Of a stretch of DNA of 64,000 nt, positions 1 to 8,308 are shown piece after piece; the stretch's first letter is position 1; every line of letters starts with the position of its first letter. A program made the translations under genes and the position numbers. Location: contig NZ_BAABBA010000009.1 of NCBI RefSeq assembly GCF_039537705.1, positions 1 to 64,000 of the forward strand. Reading direction: 5' to 3'. Origin of the DNA: Georgenia daeguensis. GTDB lineage: Bacteria; Actinomycetota; Actinomycetes; Actinomycetales; Actinomycetaceae. The notes under the pieces were generated by a model that was not told the DNA's origin, did not search any database, and saw only the letters and a program-made list of their open reading frames with translations.

Positions 1-2
1 GG

Positions 3-1043
3 GTGGGCGGGCCGGGGCGCGAGCTGGTGGCGGGCGGCGCGGGCGCGGACCGCCGGGCGCGCGAGGGGCGGCGGCGCACCCACGGCGGCGAGCGCGCCAT
101 GGTCCCGCCGGCGGAGTTCACCTCCTACTACGGCCGGCCGGTCGTGAAGCCGGCGCCGTGGGAGAACGACATCCCCGCCTACATGTTCGCCGGGGGCCTG
201 GCCGCCGGCTCCTCCCTCCTCGCCGCCGGCGCCGACCTGACCGGGCGGGGCTCCCTGCGCCGCGCGGGCCGCCTGACCGCGCTCGGCGCGCTCGGGTTCA
301 GCATGGTCACCCTCGTGCACGACCTCGGCCGGCCCGAGCGGTTCCTCAACATGCTGCGCACGGTGAAGGTCACCTCGCCGATGTCGGTCGGCACCTGGAT
401 CCTCGCCCTCTACGGCCCGCCCGCCGGCGTCGCCGCGGCGGCCGAGGTGGCCGGGATGCTGATGCCGCGCTCGGCCCGGGCACCGCTGCGGCTGCTCGCC
501 GCGGTCGGGGGCCCTGCCGGGGTGCTCGCGGGGGTGCTCGCCCCGCCGGTCGCCGCCTACACCGCCGTGCTGCTCTCCGACACGGCGACGCCGTCGTGGC
601 ACGAGGCGTACCGGGAGCTGCCGTTCGTGTTCTGCGGGTCCGCCGCGGCGGCCGCCGGCGGGCTGGCGACGGCCCTCGTGCCGGCGGCCCAGGCAGGCCC
701 GGCCCGGCGCCTCGCCGTCGGCGGGGCGGTGGCGGAGGTCCTCGCCGAGCACCGGATGGAGCGCTCGATGGGGATCACCGCCGAGCCGCTGCGCTCGGGC
801 GCGCCCGGGCGGCTGATGCGGGCCGCACGCACCCTCACCCTCGCCGGCGCGGCCGGGATGCTGCTGGCCGGGCGCAGCCGCGCCGTCGCCGTCGCCTCCG
901 GCGCGGCGTTGCTGGCGGGCTCGGCGTGCACGCGGTTCGGCGTGGTGCGCGCGGGCATCGCCTCGGCGCGGGACCCGCGCTACACCGTGGTCCCGCAGCG
1001 CGAGCGTGTCGACCGCGGCGAGCCGGTGCGCCACCCCGGCTGA
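3..1043 (+). CDS. nrfD: NrfD/PsrC-family membrane subunit, probably of a formate dehydrogenase (5' end uncertain)
   Basis: Polytopic membrane protein of the NrfD/PsrC family, the quinone-side subunit that links an iron-sulfur electron-transfer protein to the menaquinone pool. After a basic N-terminal tail comes the family-typical stretch around 'EFTSYYGRPVVKPAPWE', then 'GGLAAGSSLLAAGADLTG' and about eight hydrophobic segments. In actinobacterial relatives a basic Arg-rich tail precedes the MVP motif, so the true start may lie at the GTG at 3 or left of the window; the ATG at 99 would remove the tail. The formaldehyde dehydrogenase and FdhD genes just downstream suggest the partner is a formate dehydrogenase, whose catalytic and Fe-S subunits would lie to the left. 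The family is clear; the partner enzyme is inferred. Confidence 0.8.
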   Translation: MGGPGRELVAGGAGADRRAREGRRRTHGGERAMVPPAEFTSYYGRPVVKPAPWENDIPAYMFAGGLAAGSSLLAAGADLTGRGSLRRAGRLTALGALGFSMVTLVHDLGRPERFLNMLRTVKVTSPMSVGTWILALYGPPAGVAAAAEVAGMLMPRSARAPLRLLAAVGGPAGVLAGVLAPPVAAYTAVLLSDTATPSWHEAYRELPFVFCGSAAAAAGGLATALVPAAQAGPARRLAVGGAVAEVLAEHRMERSMGITAEPLRSGAPGRLMRAARTLTLAGAAGMLLAGRSRAVAVASGAALLAGSACTRFGVVRAGIASARDPRYTVVPQRERVDRGEPVRHPG

Positions 1044-1145
1044 GCAGGTCACACCCAGACGCGGCGAGCAGCTCGCGCGGGGCGGAGCAGCCCGCGCGGG
1101 GCGCGCGGAGCAGCCCGCGCCGGGCGCTGCGCGGTCCGCGCGAGA

Positions 1146-1172
1146 CGCCCCCGGTGCCGGGCACCGGGGGCG
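1146..1172. terminator. Bidirectional hairpin terminator between nrfD and fdhA
   Basis: Perfect 13-nt inverted repeat (arms 1146-1158 and 1160-1172) in the gap between the convergent nrfD and fdhA genes. There is no T-tract, as is usual in high-GC actinobacteria. A short GC-rich direct repeat lies just before it (about 1066-1130). Confidence 0.7.
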
Positions 1173-1182
1173 CGACGCCAGG

Positions 1183-2403
1183 TCAGCTCCGGGCGCCGAC
1201 CATGCCGTGCGGGTCGAGCACGTACTTCTTCGCCGCGCCCTTGTCGAACTCGTCGTAGCCCTGCGGCGCCTGGTCGAGCGGGATGGGCGTCGCGTTGACG
1301 TTTTTGGAGATGCTCACCTTGTCGTGCAGGATCGCCTGCATCAGGCCCCGGTGGTACCGCATGACCGGGCACTGGCCGGTGGTGAAGCTGAGCGACTTCG
1401 CCCAGCCGGTGCCGAGGCTGATCGACAGCGTGCCGTGCTTGGCGGCGTCGTCCACGGCGCCCGGGTCGCCGGTGACGTACAGGCCCGGGATGCCGAGCGC
1501 ACCGCCGGCCGCCGTGATCTCCATGAGCGAGTTCAGGACCGTGGCGGGCGCCTCCTTGGCCGCGCCCGCGCCGTGACCGCGCGCCTCGAAGCCGACCGCG
1601 TCGACGGCGCAGTCCACCTCGGGGACGCCGAGGATCTGCTCGATCTGGTCCTTCGGGTCGCCCTTGGAGACGTCCACGGTCTCGCAGCCGAAGGCGCGGG
1701 CCTGGGCGAGGCGCTCCTCGTTGAGGTCGCCGACGATGACGACCGCGGCGCCGAGCAGCTGGGCCGAGGTCGCCGCGGCGAGCCCGACCGGACCGGCTCC
1801 GGCGACGTAGACCGTGCTCCCGACCTTGGTGCCCGCCGTGTACGCGCCGTGGAAGCCGGTCGGGAAGATGTCCGACAGCATGGTCAGGTCGAGGATCTTC
1901 TCCAGCGCCTGGTCACGGTCGGGGAAGACCAGCAGGTTCCAGTCGGCGTACGGGACGAGCACGTACTCGGCCTGCCCGCCGACCCAGCCGCCCATGTCCA
2001 CGTAGCCGTACGCCGAGCCCGGACGGTCCGGGTTGACGTTGAGACAGATGCCGGTCTTGCCCTCCTTGCAGTTGCGACAGCGACCGCAGGCGATGTTGAA
2101 CGGGACCGAGACGATGTCGCCCTTCTTGACGAACTCCACGTCCGAGCCGGTCTCGACCACCTCGCCGGTGATCTCGTGCCCGAGCACCAGGCCCTCGGGG
2201 GCGGTGGTGCGGCCGCGGACCATGTGCTGGTCGGAGCCGCAGATGTTGGTGGAGACCACCTTCAGGATCGCGCCGTGGTTGACCTTGCGCCCCACGTTGG
2301 CCGGGTTGACGCCCGGCCCGTCCTTCAGCTCGAACGTGGGGTAGTCGATGTCGATGACCTCGACCTTGCCCGGACCGGCGTAGCTGACTGCCTTGTTGCT
2401 CAC
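1183..2403 (-). CDS. fdhA: Glutathione-independent formaldehyde dehydrogenase (zinc, NAD)
   Basis: Zinc-dependent medium-chain dehydrogenase of 406 residues matching the glutathione-independent formaldehyde dehydrogenase (FdhA) branch, which oxidises formaldehyde to formate with tightly held NAD. Visible are the catalytic zinc ligands Cys55 in 'NICGSDQH' and His76-Glu77 in 'GHE', the structural zinc cysteines 106, 109, 112 and 120, and the nucleotide-binding GAGPVG at about 202-207. The length (about 400, longer than ordinary alcohol dehydrogenases) and the N-terminal 'VEVIDIDYP' suit FdhA. The start is GTG with a GGGAG ribosome site about 10 nt upstream. It lies between nrfD and truA, with fdhD just beyond, so formate would pass to the nearby formate dehydrogenase. 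Some family members are dismutases, so exact activity is not proven. Confidence 0.88.
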   Translation of the reverse strand: MSNKAVSYAGPGKVEVIDIDYPTFELKDGPGVNPANVGRKVNHGAILKVVSTNICGSDQHMVRGRTTAPEGLVLGHEITGEVVETGSDVEFVKKGDIVSVPFNIACGRCRNCKEGKTGICLNVNPDRPGSAYGYVDMGGWVGGQAEYVLVPYADWNLLVFPDRDQALEKILDLTMLSDIFPTGFHGAYTAGTKVGSTVYVAGAGPVGLAAATSAQLLGAAVVIVGDLNEERLAQARAFGCETVDVSKGDPKDQIEQILGVPEVDCAVDAVGFEARGHGAGAAKEAPATVLNSLMEITAAGGALGIPGLYVTGDPGAVDDAAKHGTLSISLGTGWAKSLSFTTGQCPVMRYHRGLMQAILHDKVSISKNVNATPIPLDQAPQGYDEFDKGAAKKYVLDPHGMVGARS

Positions 2404-2559
2404 GATGGAGACTCCCTCTCGAACGTCGTCGTACGAACAGGAACGCTCCGCGCCGCATCAGGCACGCAGCGCGGGAGTACCTCCACCCTGGCACGATCGG
2501 TCCCCGCGGTGAACCCCTGGGGGCGGGGGATCGTCGGGACCGCTGCCGTCCGTGAGGGC

Positions 2560-2574
2560 TAGCCTCACCCGGTG
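2560..2574 (+). promoter_or_regulatory. Leaderless promoter of truA
   Basis: -10 box TAGCCT at 2560-2565, six bases before the GTG start at 2572, so the transcript should begin at or next to the start codon. There is no ribosome-binding site. The same layout recurs at ten genes in this window. Confidence 0.55.
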
Positions 2575-3606
2575 GAGCTGGACGACGCGGAGAGCGGTGG
2601 CATGACCGGAGAAGGGGCGCCGACGGCGCCGACAGGGCCGGGTCCGGCGGTGCCGGACCCGACGGCGCCCGGGCCGGGTCCGGCGGTGCGGGAGACGGGG
2701 CCCGCCGTGCCGGGGCCCGTGGACGGCGCCGTCGTGCGGGTCCGGCTCGATCTCGCCTACGACGGCAGCGACTTCGCCGGGTGGGCCCGCCAGCCCGGGC
2801 TGCGCACCGTTCAGGGCGTCCTCGAGGACGCGCTCACCACCGTGCTGCGCCTGCCCGCGCCCGCGCGGCTGACGGTGGCCGGGCGCACCGACGCAGGCGT
2901 GCACGCCCGCGGCCAGGTCGCGCACCTGGACGTGCCCGAGGACGCCTGGGCCGCGCTGCCCGGGCGCAGCGACCGCACCCCGGGGGAGTCGCTCGTGACC
3001 CGGCTCGCGGGCGTCCTCGGGCGGGGCGCCGTGCCGCGCGGCAGCGGCGACGTCGTCGTCCACCGGGCGGTCGAGGCGCCGCCCGGGTTCGACGCCCGCT
3101 TCGCCGCCCTCTGGCGCCGGTACGCCTACCGCATCGCCGACGACGTCACGGCCCGGGACCCCCTGCGCCGGCGCGACGTGGTCTGGCACGGCCGCCCGCT
3201 CGACGTCGCAGCGATGGACGTGGCCGCCAGGCTGCTGCTCGGCGAGCACGACTTCGCGGCCTACTGCAAGCCCCGCGAGGGCGCGACGACCATCCGCACG
3301 CTCCTCGACCTGGACTGGCGGCGGGTGCCGGCGGGCGAGCCCGACGCCGGGCTGGTGGTCGCGACCGTGCGGGCCGACGCGTTCTGCCACTCGATGGTGC
3401 GGGCGCTCGTCGGGGCCTCGCTCGCGGTGGGGGAGGGGCGCCGCCCGTCCGGGTGGCCCGCGGAGGTGCTGGCGTCGGGGGTGCGCCAGCCCGCGGTCGC
3501 CGTCGCGCCCGCTCACGGCCTCACTCTCGAGGAGGTGGCGTACCCGCCGCCGGACCGCCTCGCCGAGCGGGCCGCGCAGGCGCGCGCGGTGCGTACGCTG
3601 CCGTGA
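2572..3606 (+). CDS. truA: tRNA pseudouridine(38-40) synthase
   Basis: TruA converts uridines 38-40 of the tRNA anticodon stem to pseudouridine. The catalytic aspartate is Asp107 in 'GRTDAGVHARG'; other family motifs are 'LAYDGSDFAGWARQPG' and 'FCHSMVRALVG'. The first 50 or so residues are a low-complexity Pro/Gly/Ala extension ahead of the conserved core 'VVRVRLDLAYDG', so an internal start is possible, but the -10 box right before the GTG at 2572 supports the long form. In other actinobacteria truA follows rplQ and precedes rplM. Here formaldehyde/formate genes lie on both sides of it. Confidence 0.93.
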   Translation: MELDDAESGGMTGEGAPTAPTGPGPAVPDPTAPGPGPAVRETGPAVPGPVDGAVVRVRLDLAYDGSDFAGWARQPGLRTVQGVLEDALTTVLRLPAPARLTVAGRTDAGVHARGQVAHLDVPEDAWAALPGRSDRTPGESLVTRLAGVLGRGAVPRGSGDVVVHRAVEAPPGFDARFAALWRRYAYRIADDVTARDPLRRRDVVWHGRPLDVAAMDVAARLLLGEHDFAAYCKPREGATTIRTLLDLDWRRVPAGEPDAGLVVATVRADAFCHSMVRALVGASLAVGEGRRPSGWPAEVLASGVRQPAVAVAPAHGLTLEEVAYPPPDRLAERAAQARAVRTLP

Positions 3607-3654
3607 CCGCAGGAGGGCGGTGCCCGGGCGGGACCGACGGCCGCCGAGGCCCCG

Positions 3655-4488
3655 TCACACGAGCCGGTGCGCGCCCGCGTAGACGTTGAGGCCGTCCCCG
3701 CGGCTGAACCCCACCAGCGTCATCCCGGCCTCCTGCGCCAGGTCCACCGAGAGCGAGGACGGCCCGCTCACGGCGGCGAGGACCGGGACGCCGGCCATCC
3801 GCGCCTTCTGCACCAGCTCGAAGGAGGCCCGGCCGGAGACCTGCAGCACCGTGCCGCGCAACGGCAGCCGGCCCTCGCGCAGCCCCCAGCCGAGCACCTT
3901 GTCGACGGCGTTGTGCCGGCCCACGTCCTCGCGCAGGCACAGCAGCTCCGCCCCGCCGTGGCCGTCGACCTCGAAGAGCGCGGCGGCGTGGACCGAGCCG
4001 GTGGCGTCGAACACGCGCTGGCGCTCGCGGAGCCGGGCCGGCAGCGTCAGCAGCTCGGCCAGCGGCACGCGCACGGGGTCCTCGTCGACAGCGAAGCGGG
4101 ACGCCTTGGTGACCGCCTCGACGGAGGCGGTGCCGCAGATGCCGCACGAGCTCGACGTGTAGACGTGGCGCGCCTGCGCGGCGTCCGGGCCCGGGACGCC
4201 CGGCGCGAGGCGGACGTCGACGACGTTGTAGCTGGGGGAGCCGTCCGGGTCCACGCCCGGGCCGTAGGTCAGCGAGGAGATCTGGCGGGCGTCCCAGACC
4301 ACGCCCTCGGAGACGAGGAACCCGGCGACGAGGTCGAAGTCGCCGCCGGGTGTGCGCATCGTGACGCTCCACGGCACGCCGCCGAGGCGGATCTCCAGGG
4401 GTTCTTCACCCGCGAGCGTGTCGGAGCGGCGGCGGGTGGCGCCGTCGGCGGTCAGGTGCAGCACTGGGTGCCGCCTCGTCACCCGCAA
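3655..4488 (-). CDS. fdhD: Formate dehydrogenase accessory sulfurtransferase FdhD
   Basis: FdhD carries sulfur from a cysteine desulfurase to the molybdenum/tungsten cofactor of formate dehydrogenase and is needed for its activity. The functional cysteine pair is visible as Cys115 and Cys118 in 'SSSCGICGT', and the strongly conserved 'EDVGRHNAVDK' lies at 187-197. The 277-residue length is normal. The start is TTG at 4488, preceded at good spacing by GAGGTGG; a GTG two codons later (4482) is the alternative. It is convergent with truA. Its presence beside nrfD and fdhA is the best evidence that a formate dehydrogenase operon extends left of the window. Confidence 0.92.
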   Translation of the reverse strand: MRVTRRHPVLHLTADGATRRRSDTLAGEEPLEIRLGGVPWSVTMRTPGGDFDLVAGFLVSEGVVWDARQISSLTYGPGVDPDGSPSYNVVDVRLAPGVPGPDAAQARHVYTSSSCGICGTASVEAVTKASRFAVDEDPVRVPLAELLTLPARLRERQRVFDATGSVHAAALFEVDGHGGAELLCLREDVGRHNAVDKVLGWGLREGRLPLRGTVLQVSGRASFELVQKARMAGVPVLAAVSGPSSLSVDLAQEAGMTLVGFSRGDGLNVYAGAHRLV

Positions 4489-4521
4489 CGCGCACCCACC
4501 TCGTCCGTCCCGCGGGCCGGC

Positions 4522-5046
4522 TCAGCCCCGGTCGTCGGGATCGATGGTGCCGCCCTCGTCGACCGCGCCCTCGCCCTCGACGTGCATGGCGGCCTCCTCG
4601 GGGAGGAACCCGCCGCCGGCCACGCCGGCGTCCTCGGCCAGCACGTCCTGCTCCTCGCCGGGCAGGTCCTCGGGCCCGTCGTCGTCCGGCACCGCCACGA
4701 GACGGCCGACCCCCGTGCCCTCGCGGACGTCGGGCGCCTCCTCACCGCTGGGGCCGGGGGCGGCGCGGCTCTCGTCGTCGTCGGGCTGCTCCTCCCAGAC
4801 CTCGGGCTCCTCGCGGGCGAGCCGGTCGTCCCAGGTCTCGCCCTCGGCCTGGCCCGACTCCGAGAGGTCGAGGCTGGCCAGCGGATCGGTGTCCGGGGCG
4901 GTCATCCCCTCGTCGAGGACGTCGTCCGTCTCCGTGTCGAGGAGGGCGTCCTCCTTGTTGGGCTGCCAGGACTCGTCGCTCAGGAACTGGTCGGGGCCGG
5001 GCGTGCCGCCGCCGCTGACCGGGGTGCTCGGGTTGTCTGTACTCAT
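4522..5046 (-). CDS. Acidic DUF5709-family protein (longer copy)
   Basis: Soluble, strongly acidic protein of 174 residues with features typical of DUF5709: 'DDRLAREEPE', 'VGRLVAVPDDDG' and the C-terminal 'PEEAAMHVEGEG'. The family is restricted to actinobacteria and has no known function. The start is the ATG at 5046, since the frame open above it lacks family sequence. No transmembrane segment or signal peptide. A shorter relative lies directly upstream on the same strand (94-bp gap), so the two probably arose by duplication and may be co-transcribed. Confidence 0.75.
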   Translation of the reverse strand: MSTDNPSTPVSGGGTPGPDQFLSDESWQPNKEDALLDTETDDVLDEGMTAPDTDPLASLDLSESGQAEGETWDDRLAREEPEVWEEQPDDDESRAAPGPSGEEAPDVREGTGVGRLVAVPDDDGPEDLPGEEQDVLAEDAGVAGGGFLPEEAAMHVEGEGAVDEGGTIDPDDRG

Positions 5047-5141
5047 GACGTCAGCGTGCCACCGGCGGCCCGGAGGCGCATCGCCGGGCGCCCGCACCTC
5101 TCACCCGCCGGCCCCGGCCGGAGCGGTGGTGGCGAGGGGCC

Positions 5142-5426
5142 TCAGCGCCGCCCGTCCCAGCCCAGGTCGTCAGGGTCGTCGCCGGTGAGCCCGCCGTGGC
5201 CGTCGCGCACGATGTGCATCGCCGCCTCCTCGGCGCAGCGGTCGCCGGGCGTGCGGTCCTCCTCCTCGGCGAGGACGTCCTGCCACTCCCCGACCTCGTC
5301 GGAGGGGTCGTCGTCGTCGGGCAGGGCGACCAGCTGACCCACGCGCGCGTCGGGCTCGTCGAAGGTGTCGTCGTCGTCCGGCGGGACCGGGTCCCAGCCG
5401 GCCGGCCGGAGCTCCTTGCTGTCCAT
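5142..5426 (-). CDS. Short DUF5709-like acidic protein
   Basis: Small acidic protein of 94 residues sharing with its downstream neighbour the blocks 'VGQLVALPDDDD', 'DVLAEEEDR' and 'AEEAAMHIV', the conserved C-terminal half of DUF5709. It lacks the N-terminal half present in the longer copy. The start is the ATG at 5426; sequence open above it falls in the rplM promoter region. It is divergent from rplM. Function unknown; it could be a reduced paralogue or simply a short family member. Confidence 0.65.
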   Translation of the reverse strand: MDSKELRPAGWDPVPPDDDDTFDEPDARVGQLVALPDDDDPSDEVGEWQDVLAEEEDRTPGDRCAEEAAMHIVRDGHGGLTGDDPDDLGWDGRR

Positions 5427-5737
5427 GCCCGAGTGTCCCACCGGAGCCGTGCGGCCGCTGGGCACGAGGTCCCTGGACCGGCGGTGCTCCCGGCGGGGGC
5501 GACCGCCGGGCGCGGCCGTGGCAGGTCTCACGAAAACTGGTGGGGGCGAAGTTTTGACCCTGCTGGCGGCGCGGCGGTAGTCTTGGACCTCGTTGTGCAT
5601 CCCCATGCGCTCCCCGGTGCTCCCACTCGCCGGTTCAGGAGAGCGGGTGCCGGCAGCGAGCAACACCTGACCATGGGCCGCAGTGCCGCCATAACTGCGC
5701 CCGACGAGAGAACGCTGAAGAAACGAAGGCTACGCCC
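5427..5737 (+). other. 311-bp intergene with rplM promoter and long 5' leader
   Basis: No gene is seen here. The region holds the rplM promoter (5554-5583) followed by a leader of about 150 nt before the GTG at 5738. A long leader before L13 could allow autoregulation by ribosomal protein, as known in other bacteria, but no specific RNA fold could be assigned by eye. Confidence 0.5.
5554..5583 (+). promoter_or_regulatory. Sigma-70 type promoter of rplM-rpsI
   Basis: -35 TTGACC at 5554-5559, an 18-bp spacer and -10 TAGTCT at 5578-5583, with a run of A/T-richer sequence upstream (GAAAACTGG). This is one of the clearest two-box promoters in the window, as expected for a ribosomal protein operon. 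Confidence 0.7.
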
Positions 5738-6181
5738 GTGCGCACGTACACACCGAAGCCCGGCGACGTCACGAAGAACTGGTACGTCATCGACGCTACC
5801 GACGTCGTCCTCGGCCGACTGGCGACGCAGGTCGCCACCTTGCTCCGTGGGAAGCACAAGCCGACCTTCGCCCCGCACGTGGACAACGGCGACTTCGTCA
5901 TCGTGATCAACGCTGACAAGGTCGCCCTGACCGGGAGCAAGCGCGACAACAAGATCGCGTACCACCACTCCGGTTACCCGGGCGGGCTGAAGGCCACGAA
6001 CTACGCCGAGCTTCTTGCCCGGTTCCCCGAGCGTGCTGTGGAGAAGGCCGTCCGCGGCATGCTCCCCAAGACCTCCCTCGGGCGCGACCAGCTCGCCAAG
6101 CTGAAGGTCTACGCCGGTGCGGAGCACCCGCACAGCGCGCAGAAGCCGCAGACCTTCGAGATCACCCAGGTTGCCCAGTAG
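5738..6181 (+). CDS. rplM: 50S ribosomal protein L13
   Basis: L13 of the large ribosomal subunit, 147 residues, the usual actinobacterial length. Typical sequence includes 'NWYVIDATDVVLGRLAT', 'NADKVALTGSK', 'YHHSGYPGG' and 'VRGMLPKTSLGR'. GTG start. It heads the two-gene operon with rpsI, 40 bp downstream, an order conserved across bacteria, and is driven by the promoter at 5554-5583. Confidence 0.98.
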   Translation: MRTYTPKPGDVTKNWYVIDATDVVLGRLATQVATLLRGKHKPTFAPHVDNGDFVIVINADKVALTGSKRDNKIAYHHSGYPGGLKATNYAELLARFPERAVEKAVRGMLPKTSLGRDQLAKLKVYAGAEHPHSAQKPQTFEITQVAQ

Positions 6182-6221
6182 CGTTCGCGCCTGCGGCACA
6201 GAACAGGACTGAAGGAGAACT

Positions 6222-6713
6222 GTGGCTGAGACCACTTCGGACATCGAGCTGGACGACGAGAACGTCCCCAGCAGCTACACCACCGAGACTGAGGCGGCTG
6301 CGGCCGGTCTGGGCCAGTCCCTCACCGCCCCCGGCCAGGCCCTCGGCCGCCGCAAGGAGGCGGTCGCCCGGGTGCGCCTCGTCCCCGGCACCGGCGAGTG
6401 GAAGATCAACGGGCGCTCGCTCGAGGACTACTTCCCGAACAAGCTGCACCAGCAGCTCGTGAGCTCGCCGTTCACGCTGCTCGACATCGCGGGCCGTTTC
6501 GACGTCATCGCCCGCATCCACGGCGGCGGCACCTCCGGCCAGGCCGGCGCGCTGCGCATGGGCATCGCCCGCGCGCTCAACGAGATCGACCGCGACTCGA
6601 ACCGTCCCGCGCTGAAGAAGGCCGGGTTCCTCAAGCGCGACGACCGCTCGGTCGAGCGCAAGAAGGCCGGTCTCAAGAAGGCCCGCAAGGCCCCGCAGTA
6701 CTCCAAGCGCTGA
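6222..6713 (+). CDS. rpsI: 30S ribosomal protein S9
   Basis: S9 of the small subunit, 163 residues. The conserved core begins at 'LGRRKEAVARVRLVPG' and ends with the basic tail 'KKARKAPQYSKR' that reaches into the decoding region. The first 40 or so residues are a variable acidic extension common in actinobacteria. The GTG start is preceded by GAAGGAG. Second gene of the rplM-rpsI operon, closed by a strong hairpin. Confidence 0.98.
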   Translation: MAETTSDIELDDENVPSSYTTETEAAAAGLGQSLTAPGQALGRRKEAVARVRLVPGTGEWKINGRSLEDYFPNKLHQQLVSSPFTLLDIAGRFDVIARIHGGGTSGQAGALRMGIARALNEIDRDSNRPALKKAGFLKRDDRSVERKKAGLKKARKAPQYSKR

Positions 6714-6725
6714 TCTGCGCCTGAC

Positions 6726-6764
6726 CCGCGGCCCCGCCCGAGCACCGCTCGGACGGGGCCGCGG
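6726..6764 (+). terminator. Terminator of the rplM-rpsI operon
   Basis: Stem of 11 perfect base pairs (arms 6726-6736 and 6754-6764) continued inward by five more pairs (6738-6742 with 6748-6752), 12 nt after the rpsI stop codon. No T-tract. Confidence 0.75.
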
Positions 6765-6852
6765 TGCGTCCGGGGGTGGGCGCATGCGCTGCCGCCGGGC
6801 GCGAGATGGCACGATGGGCGCCGCAGAACCGGACTCTCTCGGAGGTAGCACC

Positions 6853-8202
6853 ATGGCTCGACTCTTCGGCACCGACGGCGTGCGAGGCCTCGCCAACCGC
6901 GACGTCACCGCGGAGCTCGCCCTCGACCTGGGCGCCTCGGCCGCCCGGGTGCTGACCTCCTCCGGTGACTTCACCGGGCGCCGGCCCCGCGCCGTCATCG
7001 GCCGGGACACCCGCATCTCCGGCGAGTTCCTCTCCTCGGCGATCGCGGCCGGCCTCGCCAGCGCGGGCGTGGACGTCACGCAGGTCGGGGTGCTGCCGAC
7101 CCCGGGCGTCGCCCACCTGACGGCGAGCACCGACGTCGACCTCGGCGTCGTCATCTCCGCCTCGCACAACGCGATGCCGGACAACGGCATCAAGTTCTTC
7201 GCCCACGGCGGGTTCAAGCTCGAGGACGCGATCGAGGACCGCATCGAGGCGGGCCTCGGGAGCGCGTGGGAGCGCCCCGTCGGCGCCGACGTCGGCCGGA
7301 TCAGCGACGACGTCGCGCTGGCCGACCGCAGCTACATCGACCATCTCGTGCGTGCGGTCGGGCAGCCGCTGCGCGGGCTGCGCATCGCCGTCGACTGCGC
7401 CAACGGCGCGGCCAGCGACATCGCCCCCCTGGCCCTGCGCGAGGCGGGCGCCGACGTCGTCGTCATCAACGCCTCGCCGGACGGGCGCAACATCAACGAC
7501 GCCTGCGGCTCCACCCACCCCGAGCAGCTCCAGGCCGTCACGGTCGCGTCCGAGGCGGCCTTCGGCGTCGCCTACGACGGCGACGCCGACCGCTGCCTGG
7601 CGGTGGACCACACCGGCGCGCTGGTGGACGGCGACCAGATCATGGGCCTGCTCGCCACCGCCATGAAGGAGTCCGGCGACCTCACCAACGACACTCTCGT
7701 CGTCACGGTCATGTCCAACCTCGGCCTGCTCCTCGCCATGCGTGACGCCGGCATCAGTACCGTCCAGACCGCCGTGGGGGACCGCTACGTGCTCGAGGCG
7801 ATGCGCGCCGGGGGGCACACCCTGGGCGGGGAGCAGTCCGGCCACATCATCAACTCCCGGCACGCCACCACCGGTGACGGCATCCTCACCTCGCTGATGC
7901 TCGCTGCCCGCGTGGTCGAGACCGGCCGCACGCTGGCCGACCTCGCCTCGATCGTGACCCGCCTGCCGCAGGTGCTCGTCAACGTCAAGGGTGTGGACAA
8001 GGCCCGCGCCGGCGAGGACGAGGCGCTCGCCGCGGCGGTCCGCGAGGCCGAGGCGACCCTGGGCGAGACCGGCCGCGTGCTGCTGCGCCCCTCCGGCACG
8101 GAGCCGCTCGTCCGGGTCATGGTCGAGGCGGCGACGATGGACGAGGCGGAGGTCGTCGCGCACGGCCTGGCCGACGTCGTCGAGGAGCGCCTGGCGCTCT
8201 GA
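6853..8202 (+). CDS. glmM: Phosphoglucosamine mutase
   Basis: GlmM converts glucosamine-6-phosphate to glucosamine-1-phosphate on the way to UDP-GlcNAc for peptidoglycan. The 449-residue protein shows the N-terminal 'LFGTDGVRG', the catalytic phosphoserine loop 'ISASHN' (Ser104), the metal loop 'DGDADR' (about 242-247) and the C-terminal phosphate-binding 'RPSGTEP' (about 412). The ATG at 6853 is chosen because GGAGGT lies six bases upstream and the family begins at MARLFGTDG. It follows rpsI as in other actinobacteria, and glmS, which makes its substrate, lies 3.7 kb downstream. Confidence 0.97.
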   Translation: MARLFGTDGVRGLANRDVTAELALDLGASAARVLTSSGDFTGRRPRAVIGRDTRISGEFLSSAIAAGLASAGVDVTQVGVLPTPGVAHLTASTDVDLGVVISASHNAMPDNGIKFFAHGGFKLEDAIEDRIEAGLGSAWERPVGADVGRISDDVALADRSYIDHLVRAVGQPLRGLRIAVDCANGAASDIAPLALREAGADVVVINASPDGRNINDACGSTHPEQLQAVTVASEAAFGVAYDGDADRCLAVDHTGALVDGDQIMGLLATAMKESGDLTNDTLVVTVMSNLGLLLAMRDAGISTVQTAVGDRYVLEAMRAGGHTLGGEQSGHIINSRHATTGDGILTSLMLAARVVETGRTLADLASIVTRLPQVLVNVKGVDKARAGEDEALAAAVREAEATLGETGRVLLRPSGTEPLVRVMVEAATMDEAEVVAHGLADVVEERLAL

Positions 8203-8308
8203 CCGGGGGCTTTCTCAGGGTCATCACCCATACCGGCGCCCCCGGGGCTGACGTACCGTTGCAGGGACTCGCCCGGGGTGCCCGGGGCTCGCCCTGCGAA
8301 AGGACACC

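Noticed and set aside
1183..2403. Ordinary alcohol dehydrogenase instead of formaldehyde dehydrogenase
   Set aside because: The length of 406, the N-terminal pattern and the nrfD/fdhD neighbours all favour FdhA, although activity is unproven.
2458..3516. Open frame antisense to truA
   Set aside because: truA carries its catalytic motif in the plus frame; the antisense frame has none.
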